Shown here one piece after another: positions 50,396-57,255 of a stretch of 64,000 bases of DNA. Made by a program: the position numbers and the translations under genes. The notes beneath the pieces were generated by a model. That model had not been told where the DNA came from, made no database searches, and worked only from the letters and a program-made list of their open reading frames with translations. Origin of the DNA: JACDAN01 sp963721345 (GTDB lineage Bacteria > Actinomycetota > Thermoleophilia > Gaiellales > Gaiellaceae). The DNA lies in the NCBI GenBank assembly GCA_963721345.1, contig CAVRIT010000002.1, positions 59,391 through 123,390 on the forward strand, given 5' to 3'. Position 1 is the first letter of the stretch, and every line of letters starts with the position of its first letter.

Positions 50396-51417
50396 CCGGC
50401 GCCGGAGCGATCGGAGCCTCGATCGCCTACCACCTCGTCCGTCGCGGGACCGGCGACGAGATCGTCCTCTGCGATCGCGCGGGAATCGCCTCGGGGGCGA
50501 CCGGGAAGGCGATGGGCGGAGTCCGCCAGCAGTTCTCAACCGCGCCCGAGGTGCGACTGGCCCAGGCGAGTGCGCGGTTCTTCGCCGAGCTCGGCCCGCC
50601 GCTCTTCGACCAGGTCGGCTACCTGTTCGTCGCGACGACGACGGAAGGGCTCGAGGCGCTGACCGCAAGGCGCGCAACGCAGGTCGCGCTCGGCGTGCCG
50701 GTCGAGCCCGCCGACGCCGCATCGGTGGACGGCCTCCGCGCGGACGACGTGCTCGGCGCGTTCATCTGTCGCGAGGACGGCGTAGCCGACCCTTCGGCGG
50801 TCACACGGCATCTGGTCGAGCAGGCGGTCGCCGGCGGCGCGCAGCTCGAGGAGAAGACCGATGCACGGGAGCTCGACCGCGACATCCTGGTCGTCGCCTG
50901 CGGAGCGGCGTCTCCCGAGCTGATCGACGTCCCGGTGAGGCCGCTCGTGCGCCAACTCGTGGACACCCAGGCGACTCCCGGGCTCCCAACCGACCTCCCG
51001 ATGGTGGTCGAGGAGGAGACCGGCTTCCACTTCCGCCGCGCCGGCGACGGGCTGCGGCTGGCGATGGGGGAGCCGACCCTCCGCTGGGGCACCGACGAGG
51101 TCGTGGACGAGACGCTCGTCGCCGATTGGCTAGATCGGATCGCGCATCGCTATCCGCCGGCCGCGGGCGTCGGCGTGGCACGAGCGTGGGCCGGCCTCTA
51201 CGACATGACGCCGGACGCGCACCCCATCATCGGCTGGGTCGAAGACGGGGTCTACGCAGCGTGCGGCTTCTCCGGCCACGGCTTCATGCAGGCGCCGGCA
51301 GTCGGCGCGGCGGTCGCCGAGGAGCTCCTGGCCGGGGCGTCGTCGTTCGACCTCACCGCCTACCGGCCCGAGCGCTTCGAAGGCGACGCCGTCTTCCCGG
51401 AGACCCTCGTTCTCTAG
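50377..51417 (+). CDS. FAD-dependent oxidoreductase (DAO family)
   Basis: 346 residues from ATG 50377. The FAD motif is IVVAGAGAIGASIAYHLVRRG, with SGATGKAMGGVRQQFSTAPEVRLAQ next, and the C-terminal flavin loop is GFSGHGFMQAPAVGAAVAEEL. The layout fits sarcosine oxidase beta-subunit-like, proline or hydroxyproline oxidases. Unlike the related gene at 1.0-2.1 kb, its frame is intact. Coupling to the DapA-like gene suggests a joint amino-acid breakdown route (inference). Confidence 0.85.
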   Translation: MARIVVAGAGAIGASIAYHLVRRGTGDEIVLCDRAGIASGATGKAMGGVRQQFSTAPEVRLAQASARFFAELGPPLFDQVGYLFVATTTEGLEALTARRATQVALGVPVEPADAASVDGLRADDVLGAFICREDGVADPSAVTRHLVEQAVAGGAQLEEKTDARELDRDILVVACGAASPELIDVPVRPLVRQLVDTQATPGLPTDLPMVVEEETGFHFRRAGDGLRLAMGEPTLRWGTDEVVDETLVADWLDRIAHRYPPAAGVGVARAWAGLYDMTPDAHPIIGWVEDGVYAACGFSGHGFMQAPAVGAAVAEELLAGASSFDLTAYRPERFEGDAVFPETLVL

Positions 51418-51453
51418 GCCGGGGCGAGTGTCAGACACTCGTCATGTCCCGGC
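51418..51453. terminator. Hairpin between convergent genes with GTGTC-GACAC palindrome
   Basis: CGAGTGTC-A-GACACTCG is a perfect 8-bp inverted repeat (51425-51441). It is flanked by GCCGGG and CCCGGC, which can extend the stem with an internal bulge. It fills the 45-base gap between two convergent stops, so it probably ends transcription from both sides. Confidence 0.45.
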
Positions 51454-51462
51454 GAGCCGGGT

Positions 51463-51795
51463 CTAACCGTCGAACGCGAGTCCGAGGCGCGAGAGCTCCT
51501 CGAACTCGAACCGGCCCTCGATCGTCGCCTCGACGTCGAACTCCTCGACGACGTCGGGATCCTTGCCGATCAGCTCACGGGCTCGGCTCGGCAGGGCCTG
51601 CGCTGCGGCCTCCGCCGACTCCCAGAGGTAGATGCCGCCCCAGCGGTCTGTCGTCTCGTCCGAGATCCACGCCTTGAACCGCAGCCCCTCGACCTCCTCG
51701 AATGCGTCGACGGACTCGTCGCGCAGGTAGCGCCGGAGCTCCTCGATCGTCGTCTTCGAGTCGGCGAGGTTCCAGAGGACGAGCCGGAGGATCAC
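51463..51795 (-). CDS. YdhR-like putative monooxygenase, ferredoxin-like fold
   Basis: 110 residues from GTG 51795, which overlaps the previous stop as GTGA. The sequence VDAFEEVEGLRFKAWISDETTDRWGGIYLWES is close to the YdhR/dimeric alpha-beta barrel group, in which small proteins dimerise and some oxidise or bind aromatic compounds. No catalytic residue is established. It is co-transcribed with a small basic protein upstream. Confidence 0.7.
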   Translation of the reverse strand: MILRLVLWNLADSKTTIEELRRYLRDESVDAFEEVEGLRFKAWISDETTDRWGGIYLWESAEAAAQALPSRARELIGKDPDVVEEFDVEATIEGRFEFEELSRLGLAFDG

Positions 51796-52019
51796 GGGTC
51801 GGTCCCGTCCGGCCGCTCGGAGGGATCTCGCCGATTCAGCCGGTCGAGGAAGGCATTGCGGAGCGCCTCTCCCGTGACCTGCAGCTGATAGCGAGGGCGC
51901 CGCGGCTCGACCTTCACGATCTTCACGTCGCCGCGCGGGCCGCCGTACGAGCGGCCGTATGCCTCCGCTTCGCCGATCTGGTGAAGCCTCGGCTCCTTCT
52001 TCCGCCGGAAGAGCGGCAC
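51792..52019 (-). CDS. Small basic protein of unknown function
   Basis: 75 residues from GTG 52019. It starts PLFRRKKEPRLHQIGEAEAYGRSYG and has a short beta-like core (VKIVKVEPRRPRYQLQVTGEALRNAF). Highly charged, no signal or membrane segment. A TAGTCT box 6 bases upstream supports the start. Coupled to the YdhR-like gene. Confidence 0.55.
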   Translation of the reverse strand: MPLFRRKKEPRLHQIGEAEAYGRSYGGPRGDVKIVKVEPRRPRYQLQVTGEALRNAFLDRLNRRDPSERPDGTDP

Positions 52020-52025
52020 GGCGGG

Positions 52026-52031
52026 AGACTA
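52026..52031 (-). promoter_or_regulatory. -10 box of the small basic protein operon (leaderless)
   Basis: On the minus strand TAGTCT ends 6 bases before the GTG at 52019. Confidence 0.45.
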
Positions 52032-52043
52032 GCCCCACTCGGA

Positions 52044-53603
52044 CTACATGCGGAAGATGCCGAACTGGGTCTCGGGGATCGGCGCGTTCAGCGCGGCGGA
52101 GATCCCGAGCGCCAGCACGCGCCGCGTGTCCAGCGGGTCGATGATCCCGTCGTCCCAGAGCCGGGCCGTCGAGTGGTACGGGTTGCCCTCCGCCTCGTAT
52201 TTCGCCCGGATCTCGTCGGGGTCCGCGTCGCCGACCATGGTGAGCACCGTCGCTGCCTGCTCGCCGCCCATCACCGAGATCCGTGCGTTCGGCCACATCC
52301 AGAGCTGCCGCGGCCCGTAGGCCCGCCCGCACATCGCGTAGTTCCCGGCGCCGAACGAGCCGCCGGTGACGACCGTGAACTTGGGGACGTCGGCACACGC
52401 CGTCGCCATCACGAGCTTCGCGCCGTCACGGGCGATCCCGCCGGCCTCGTACTCGACGCCGACCATGAACCCGGTGATGTTCTGGAGGTAGACGAGCGGC
52501 ACCCGCCGCTTGCACGCGAGCTCGATGAAGTGCGCGCCCTTCTGCGACGACTCGGCGAACAGCACGCCGTTGTTCGCGAGGATCCCGACCGGGTAGCCCT
52601 CGATCCGCGCGAAGCCGCAGACGAGCGTCTCGCCGTACTTCTCCTTGAACTCGTGGAAGCGGCTTCCGTCGACGATCCGCGCGATCAGCTCACGCGGGTC
52701 GACCTGCTGGCGGAAGTCCTCGGGGATCAGGCCGTACAGCTCGGAGGGGTCGGCGACGGGCTCCTCCGGTGGGGCCACGTCCCAGGGCACCTCCTTCCGC
52801 CGGTGCAGGTTCCGCACGACCGACCGGACGAGGGCCAGCGCGTGCTCGTCGCTCGTCGCGTAGTGGTCGGCGACGCCCGAGCGCCGTGTGTGCACGTCGG
52901 CGCCGCCCAGCTCCTCGGCGCTCACCTCCTGGCCCGTCGCGGCCTTCACGAGCGGCGGCCCCCCGATGAAGATGGTCCCCGTGCCCCGGACGATGATCGT
53001 CTCGTCGCTCATCGCCGGCACATAGGCGCCGCCGGCCGTGCAGGAGCCCATCACGGCGGCGATCTGCGGGATCCCGGCGGCCGACAGGCGAGCCTGGTTG
53101 AAGAAGATCCTTCCGAAGTGGTCGCGGTCGGGGAACACCTCGTCCTGCAGCGGCAGGAAGGCGCCTCCGGAGTCGACGAGGTAGATGCACGGGAGCCGGT
53201 TCTCCTCCGCGATCTCCTGGGCCCGCAGGTGCTTCTTGACCGTCATCGGGAAGTACGTGCCGCCCTTCACCGTCGCGTCGTTCGCGACGACCACGCACTC
53301 CTGGCCCTCGACGACGCCGATGCCCGTGACGATGCCCGCCGACGGCGCCTGCCCGTCGTAGAGCTCCCAGGCGGCGAGCGCGCTCAGCTCGAGGAAGGCG
53401 GTCCCGGGGTCGACGAGCCGGTCGACGCGCTCCCGGGCAGTCATCTTCCCGCGCGAGCGATGACGCTCGACCGACTTCTCGCCGCCGCCGCGTGCAACGA
53501 GCGAGGTACGCTCGCGAAGCTCGGCGACGAGGGTTTCCATCCGGCCGCGGCGGGCATTGAACAGATCAGAGCCCCGCTCGACCTGGGACGTCAGGACCGC
53601 CAC
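52044..53603 (-). CDS. Acyl-CoA carboxylase beta (carboxyltransferase) subunit, methylcrotonyl type
   Basis: 519 residues from GTG 53603. Both crotonase-like halves are present: KMTARERVDRLVDPGTAFLELS, the oxyanion segments CTAGGAYVPAMSDE and GGSFGAGNYAMCGRAY, and QNITGFMVG. The VDSGGAFLPLQDEVFPDRDHFGRIF and the closing WDDGIIDP are characteristic of methylcrotonoyl-CoA (and geranyl-CoA) carboxylase beta chains. It transfers carboxyl from biotin to the acyl-CoA, working with the biotin carboxylase/carrier at 45.5-47.1 kb. That alpha subunit is encoded 5 kb away rather than adjacent, which is uncommon. Confidence 0.9.
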   Translation of the reverse strand: MAVLTSQVERGSDLFNARRGRMETLVAELRERTSLVARGGGEKSVERHRSRGKMTARERVDRLVDPGTAFLELSALAAWELYDGQAPSAGIVTGIGVVEGQECVVVANDATVKGGTYFPMTVKKHLRAQEIAEENRLPCIYLVDSGGAFLPLQDEVFPDRDHFGRIFFNQARLSAAGIPQIAAVMGSCTAGGAYVPAMSDETIIVRGTGTIFIGGPPLVKAATGQEVSAEELGGADVHTRRSGVADHYATSDEHALALVRSVVRNLHRRKEVPWDVAPPEEPVADPSELYGLIPEDFRQQVDPRELIARIVDGSRFHEFKEKYGETLVCGFARIEGYPVGILANNGVLFAESSQKGAHFIELACKRRVPLVYLQNITGFMVGVEYEAGGIARDGAKLVMATACADVPKFTVVTGGSFGAGNYAMCGRAYGPRQLWMWPNARISVMGGEQAATVLTMVGDADPDEIRAKYEAEGNPYHSTARLWDDGIIDPLDTRRVLALGISAALNAPIPETQFGIFRM

Positions 53604-53609
53604 GGAACC

Positions 53610-53615
53610 AGCCTA
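53610..53615 (-). promoter_or_regulatory. -10 box of carboxyltransferase gene (leaderless)
   Basis: On the minus strand TAGGCT ends 6 bases before the GTG at 53603. Confidence 0.5.
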
Positions 53616-53682
53616 GCCGTGCGATCGGATCTGAAGGTCCCGACTTGATCGGAGCCCGTGCGTCACAGAGAGTGAGGGAGAG

Positions 53683-53913
53683 GTGTTTGTCAGACTGAGC
53701 GATTCCGGACTGGCCGAGGAGTTTCTCGGCTTCCTTCGGCACGCCGACTGCGTCGCCGACCTGGGCGCGGTCCAAGCCCACGCTGAGGGGATCGCGGTCG
53801 AGGTCGAAGTGCCGCAGGCCTACGACGAGGGTCAGGCCCGCATGGAGGTCGCGCTCTACCTGCGCGTCTGGGAGGCCGTTCACCCCGGCTCCGGCGCGGA
53901 AATTCTCGACTGA
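53683..53913 (+). CDS. Small acidic protein of unknown function
   Basis: 76 residues from GTG 53683 with a GGGAGAG ribosome site. Sequence VRLSDSGLAEEFLGFLRHADCVADLG then AIAVEVEVPQ-type strand and YLRVWEAVHPG. It looks like a compact alpha/beta domain, acidic, with no known motif. It reads as a conserved small protein rather than a chance frame because of its start signal and balanced composition. Confidence 0.55.
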   Translation: MFVRLSDSGLAEEFLGFLRHADCVADLGAVQAHAEGIAVEVEVPQAYDEGQARMEVALYLRVWEAVHPGSGAEILD

Positions 53914-53953
53914 GGGATGGCCGCGCGCCGCGACGGCGCCGATTTCGGACCTC

Positions 53954-54388
53954 ATGCGTCGCTTCACCGCGGCGGCGCTCGCCGCCCTCTGTCTCGCCGG
54001 CGCCGCCGGCGCCACGATCAAGCCCGGCCGCGGAATGTCCCGCGTCGAGCTCGGCATGACCGCCCAGCAGGTGCAGGCGCGCCTCGGTCGGCCCGTCGCC
54101 AAGGGCGGCTGGAAGTGGTACTACGCCCGCGTCACGGTCACGTTCCGCAACCGCCGCGTCGTCGAGGTGATGACGACCCGCAGCACGGAGCGCTTCGCAA
54201 ACGGCCTCGGCGTCGACTCGACCGAGACGCAGGTGCGCGCGGCATTCCCGCGCGTGCAGTGTGGACCGATGCCGCCGTTCTACCGCCGCTGCCGGCTGGG
54301 AACGGGCGCACCGCGCTCGCGCGTCACCGACTTCATCGTCGGGACGCACCGCAAGGTGATCTACGTGATCATCACCCAGCTGCCCTGA
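53954..54388 (+). CDS. Secreted SmpA/OmlA-like small protein
   Basis: 144 residues with a signal peptide (RRFTAAALAALCLAGAAGA). The mature domain SRVELGMTAQQVQARLGRPVAKGGWKWYY resembles the BamE/SmpA beta-lactamase-inhibitor-like fold, which begins with GMT..QV...LG.P. Two cysteines (RVQCGP, RRCRLG) may form a disulfide. In actinobacteria such proteins are exported but have no assigned role. Confidence 0.65.
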   Translation: MRRFTAAALAALCLAGAAGATIKPGRGMSRVELGMTAQQVQARLGRPVAKGGWKWYYARVTVTFRNRRVVEVMTTRSTERFANGLGVDSTETQVRAAFPRVQCGPMPPFYRRCRLGTGAPRSRVTDFIVGTHRKVIYVIITQLP

Positions 54389-54405
54389 GCTGAGAACATC
54401 CGGCG

Positions 54406-54798
54406 GTGGAGCTCGACCGCGTCCTCGAGACGGTCCTGTACTGCACGACCGAGAACGAGGAGGAGACGCGCCGCTTCTACCGCGACGTGCTCGGCCTCGA
54501 GCCCCTTCGCGAGGGAAGCGTGGCGCACCGCCTCGGAGGCGGGGTACTGCTCCTCTTCAACGCCGACGAGTCGTCAGTGCAGGCCTCACCGCCCGCGCAC
54601 GGAGCGCCGAACGCCCGCGTCCACACCTGTTTCGTGGCGGCGCCCGGCGAGTACGAGGACTGGAAGAAACGCATCGCTGACCGTGGCGTGGAGATCACAC
54701 AAGAGATCGAGTGGGGCAGCGGCCCGCGATCGTTCTACTTCGAGGACCCCGCCGGAAACGTCCTCGAGATCGCCGAGGGAGACATGTGGCCCGGCTGA
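54406..54798 (+). CDS. VOC superfamily (glyoxalase-like) protein
   Basis: 130 residues from GTG 54406. VLYCTTENEEETRRFYRDVLGLEPLREG and the closing GPRSFYFEDPAGNVLEIAEGD are typical of a VOC dioxygenase/glyoxalase fold. A His in VHTCFVA and the Glu in VLEIAEG are likely metal ligands. The substrate is unknown. It follows the secreted protein gene by 17 bases. Confidence 0.82.
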   Translation: MELDRVLETVLYCTTENEEETRRFYRDVLGLEPLREGSVAHRLGGGVLLLFNADESSVQASPPAHGAPNARVHTCFVAAPGEYEDWKKRIADRGVEITQEIEWGSGPRSFYFEDPAGNVLEIAEGDMWPG

Positions 54799-54819
54799 AC
54801 CGATCGGTCTTGCCAAGCG

Positions 54820-54825
54820 TAGGAT
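54820..54825 (+). promoter_or_regulatory. -10 box of ABM-like gene (leaderless)
   Basis: TAGGAT ends 6 bases before the ATG at 54832. Confidence 0.48.
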
Positions 54826-54831
54826 TGACGA

Positions 54832-55128
54832 ATGTACGCACGGCTCACGGCGACGACGCTCGGTTCCGGCCAGTCCGACGATTCGGCCACAGTCTTCGCG
54901 GAGCTTTTGCCGACGCTTCGCTCCCTGGACGGCTTTCGGGGGATGGTCGTCCTCTCCGAGCACGAAGGACAGCGTGTTGTCGCGTTGAGCTTCTGGGAGA
55001 GCGCCGAGGCGCTCGAGGCCGGAACGTCCACGATGGATCGCCTCCGCGACGCCGAGACGTCACCGCGCGACGTCGAGAGTCAGGAGACGACCGTCTTCCG
55101 CGTCGCGGGTCTCGACCTCGCAACCTGA
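54832..55128 (+). CDS. Antibiotic-biosynthesis-monooxygenase-like small protein
   Basis: 98 residues. The pattern MYARLTATTLGSG, then ELLPTLRSLDGFRGMVVLSEHEGQR and VALSFWESAEALEAG fits the ABM-type dimeric alpha-beta barrel. Such proteins oxidise quinones or act as heme-degrading or housekeeping sensors; no catalytic residue stands out. The start is supported by a -10 box six bases upstream. Confidence 0.68.
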   Translation: MYARLTATTLGSGQSDDSATVFAELLPTLRSLDGFRGMVVLSEHEGQRVVALSFWESAEALEAGTSTMDRLRDAETSPRDVESQETTVFRVAGLDLAT

Positions 55129-55140
55129 GGACGGGCTTGA

Positions 55141-55476
55141 TCAGGGCGTAGAGCCGGGCCCGAACTCGCGAACCTCCTGCGCGCAACGGCAGGCGACGGC
55201 GATCCTGCCGGCCCACTCCAGCGCCTCCTCGCGTGAGGGAACGTCGACAACCGAGAAACCGCCGATGTACGCCTTGCTCTCAGGGCCGTCGGTGACCGTC
55301 CCGTCGGTGGCCACCACGCTCACCTCTTCGTGGGAATGCAGCCCGCCGCCGAACACCCAGACGCCGGCGTCCTGTGCCTCTTTCACCACCGCGTGCGCTG
55401 CCTCGGCCACGTCGGGGAGATCCTCCTCGGGAAACGTCATCGCGCCGTCATCGAACGAGATCAGATACCGCGTCAT
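55141..55476 (-). CDS. YCII/DGPF-domain protein
   Basis: 111 residues with an AAGGAG ribosome site. RYLISFDDGAMTFPEED, GVWVFGGGLHSHEEVSVV and TDGTVTDGPESKAYIGGFSVVDV follow the YCII-related DGPF (PhnB-like) layout seen next to ECF sigma factors. Here no ECF factor is adjacent. Function unknown; the fold is a ferredoxin-like dimer. Confidence 0.78.
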   Translation of the reverse strand: MTRYLISFDDGAMTFPEEDLPDVAEAAHAVVKEAQDAGVWVFGGGLHSHEEVSVVATDGTVTDGPESKAYIGGFSVVDVPSREEALEWAGRIAVACRCAQEVREFGPGSTP

Positions 55477-55566
55477 CTCACGACTCCTTGCTCGGCGGCC
55501 TGCTCCGGCCGCAGCTCACCCTGCTACGGGCACACGCGCAATGGAGACCAACAGACCACGGAGAAC

Positions 55567-56064
55567 TCATCGGTCGGGCCTGTCGAGTCGGAGCACGACC
55601 TCGTCCGTTTCCTCGTTGCGCCCATGAGCGAACCCGCGCCCCTCGCCCACGAGACGGAAACCGCACTTCGTCAACACCCGAATCGACGCGGCGTTGTCGC
55701 TCGCAGCGTGAGCGTAGAGCGGACGGGTTGCCTCCAGCTGCAAGAACTCCTGTAGGGCACGCGTGGCAATGCCGCGGCCCCAATCTTCACGGCCGATCCA
55801 ATAGGTGACCTCGCGGTGACCCTCCAAGTCGAAGCTCGCAATGTGACCCACGACTCGACCGTCGATCTCGACGACCCTGTTCGTCGTAGAGCTGTCGCTC
55901 CTCAGCCGCGCCCACCGTCGCTCGAAGCTCGTTCGGTCATCGGCCTCCGGCGAAGTGAAGGCGGCCATCCGTCGAGCGTCGAGATCGCTCGAGTGCTCGA
56001 ACAGCACGCCGAGATCACGATCTTCGATCTCGCGAAGGACAAGCTCTCCCGGGTACTCCCGCAC
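55567..56064 (-). CDS. GNAT acetyltransferase, RimJ/RimL type
   Basis: 165 residues from GTG 56064. EIDGRVVGHIASFDLEGHREVTYWIGREDWGRGIATRALQEFL contains the acetyl-CoA loop GRGIAT, and NAASIRVLTKCGFRLVGEG is the closing motif. It resembles ribosomal-protein or small-molecule N-acetyltransferases of the Acetyltransf_3 group. A TAGCGT box lies 9 bases before the start. Confidence 0.82.
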   Translation of the reverse strand: MREYPGELVLREIEDRDLGVLFEHSSDLDARRMAAFTSPEADDRTSFERRWARLRSDSSTTNRVVEIDGRVVGHIASFDLEGHREVTYWIGREDWGRGIATRALQEFLQLEATRPLYAHAASDNAASIRVLTKCGFRLVGEGRGFAHGRNEETDEVVLRLDRPDR

Positions 56065-56073
56065 AGCCGTTAA

Positions 56074-56079
56074 ACGCTA
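56074..56079 (-). promoter_or_regulatory. -10 box of RimJ/RimL-type acetyltransferase gene (leaderless)
   Basis: On the minus strand TAGCGT ends 9 bases before the GTG at 56064. Confidence 0.35.
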
Positions 56080-56106
56080 CTGCCGGAAAACTCTGCTCTC
56101 GCCCAG

Positions 56107-56179
56107 CAGGGGCGACAGGACTTGAACCTGCAACCCCCGGTTTTGGAGACCGGTGCTCTACCAATTGAGCTACGCCCCT
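56107..56179 (-). tRNA. trnW: tRNA-Trp (anticodon CCA)
   Basis: A 73-base cloverleaf on the minus strand. The acceptor strands AGGGGCG/CGCCCCT pair fully with discriminator G. The anticodon stem CCGGT/ACCGG encloses the loop CTCCAAA, giving anticodon CCA. The T loop is GGTTCAAGT. The 3' CCA is not encoded. It is not beside secE-nusG, where Trp tRNA often lies in actinobacteria. Confidence 0.95.
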
Positions 56180-56201
56180 GAGCTGCTTTTCAGTCTAGAG
56201 A

Positions 56202-56207
56202 TAGCCT
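56202..56207 (+). promoter_or_regulatory. -10 box of small membrane protein gene (leaderless)
   Basis: TAGCCT ends 7 bases before the ATG at 56215. Confidence 0.42.
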
Positions 56208-56214
56208 CCCGCGC

Positions 56215-56409
56215 ATGGCTCGCCCCGGACAGCGCCGCATCCAGGGGGCGCTGTTCGCGTTCCTGACCGTCTTCTTCGCCGGAGTCGCCTGGGCCGCGTA
56301 CACCGCCGAGGTCTGGGTGATCGCCCTAGCCGCCGGCGTCCTCACGCTGTGGATGGGTGCAATGGCAATCCGCACCTTCCACGTCGCGCGTGAGGAGATG
56401 ACCCGCTAG
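56215..56409 (+). CDS. Small membrane protein of unknown function
   Basis: 64 residues with two hydrophobic helices (about residues 12-30 and 33-50: FAFLTVFFAGVAWAAYT and WVIALAAGVLTLWMGAMA), a basic N-terminus and a charged tail FHVAREEMTR. It precedes the WhiG-type sigma factor by 21 bases on the same strand. The family is not recognised. Confidence 0.55.
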   Translation: MARPGQRRIQGALFAFLTVFFAGVAWAAYTAEVWVIALAAGVLTLWMGAMAIRTFHVAREEMTR

Positions 56410-56414
56410 CCCCG

Positions 56415-56420
56415 TATTCT
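56415..56420 (+). promoter_or_regulatory. -10 box of second sigma factor gene
   Basis: TATTCT ends 10 bases before the GTG at 56431; either leaderless or a very short leader. Confidence 0.38.
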
Positions 56421-56430
56421 TCTCTGGCTC

Positions 56431-57219
56431 GTGGCTCAGGACGAAACCCAACAGCTCTGGCGGACCTATCGCGCCAAGCCAGACGACAAAGCGCTCCGCG
56501 ACCGCCTGATCCTCACCTACGCGCCGCTCGTCAAGTACGTGGCCGGCCGACTCGGCAGCGGCCTGCCGGCGCACGTGGAGGAGGAGGACCTCGTCTCGTA
56601 CGGGCTGCTCGGCCTGATCGGCGCGATCGAGCGCTACGACCCCGACCGCGACGTGAAGTTCGAGACCTATGCGATCGCGCGCATCAAGGGCGCGATCATC
56701 GACGAACTGCGGTCACTCGACTGGGTGCCGCGCTCCGTCCGCGCTCGGGCCCGCGAGATCGAGCGGGCGATCGCGCAGCTCGAAGCGAAGCTGAAGCGGC
56801 CGCCCAGCGACGAGGAGATCGCGAAGCAGGTCGGGATCACCGTCGAGGAGCTCGAGGACAGCCTGACGGACATCTCCCGATCCTCGATCGCCGCGCTCGA
56901 CGAGCTCTGGACGATCGGCGGCTCCGGCGGCGACCAGGTGGCGCTGATCGACACGCTCGAGGACACCGACGCGCCGGCGCCCGAAAGCTCCCTGCAGGCG
57001 ACGGAGCTGAAGGAGGCACTCGGCGAGGCGATTGCCCGCCTGCCCGAGCGCGAGAAGCTCGTCGTCACGCTCTACTACTACGAGGAGCTGACGCTGCGAG
57101 AGATCGGCGAAGTGCTGGGCGTGACGGAGTCGCGCGTCTCGCAGCTCCACACGAAGGCGATCCTGCGGCTGAAGGCGCGGCTCTCGGGAGCCGCGCAGAG
57201 GGCGGAAGCCGAAGCCTAG
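56431..57219 (+). CDS. RNA polymerase sigma factor, FliA/WhiG type
   Basis: 262 residues from GTG 56431. Regions 2 (LVKYVAGRLGSGLPAHV, EEEDLVSYGLLGLIGAIERYD, FETYAIARIKGAIIDELRSLDWVPRS), 3 (AREIERAIAQLEAKLKRPPSDEEIAKQVGI) and 4 (LPEREKLVVTLYYYEELTLREIGEVLGVTESRVSQLHTKAI) are all present. The EELTLREIGEVLGVTESRVSQ-type region 4.2 and the SLDWVPRS sequence mark the sigma-28 FliA/WhiG group, which drives motility genes or, in Streptomyces, sporulation. No flagellar or anti-sigma gene is seen nearby, so its regulon cannot be told. Confidence 0.9.
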   Translation: MAQDETQQLWRTYRAKPDDKALRDRLILTYAPLVKYVAGRLGSGLPAHVEEEDLVSYGLLGLIGAIERYDPDRDVKFETYAIARIKGAIIDELRSLDWVPRSVRARAREIERAIAQLEAKLKRPPSDEEIAKQVGITVEELEDSLTDISRSSIAALDELWTIGGSGGDQVALIDTLEDTDAPAPESSLQATELKEALGEAIARLPEREKLVVTLYYYEELTLREIGEVLGVTESRVSQLHTKAILRLKARLSGAAQRAEAEA

Positions 57220-57255
57220 AATCGGGCGGTAACCGACCGAGGAGGACCTGTTCGC

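Noticed and set aside
56105..56215. tRNA-Trp as an integration site
   Set aside because: No partial repeat of the tRNA 3' end and no integrase were seen nearby.
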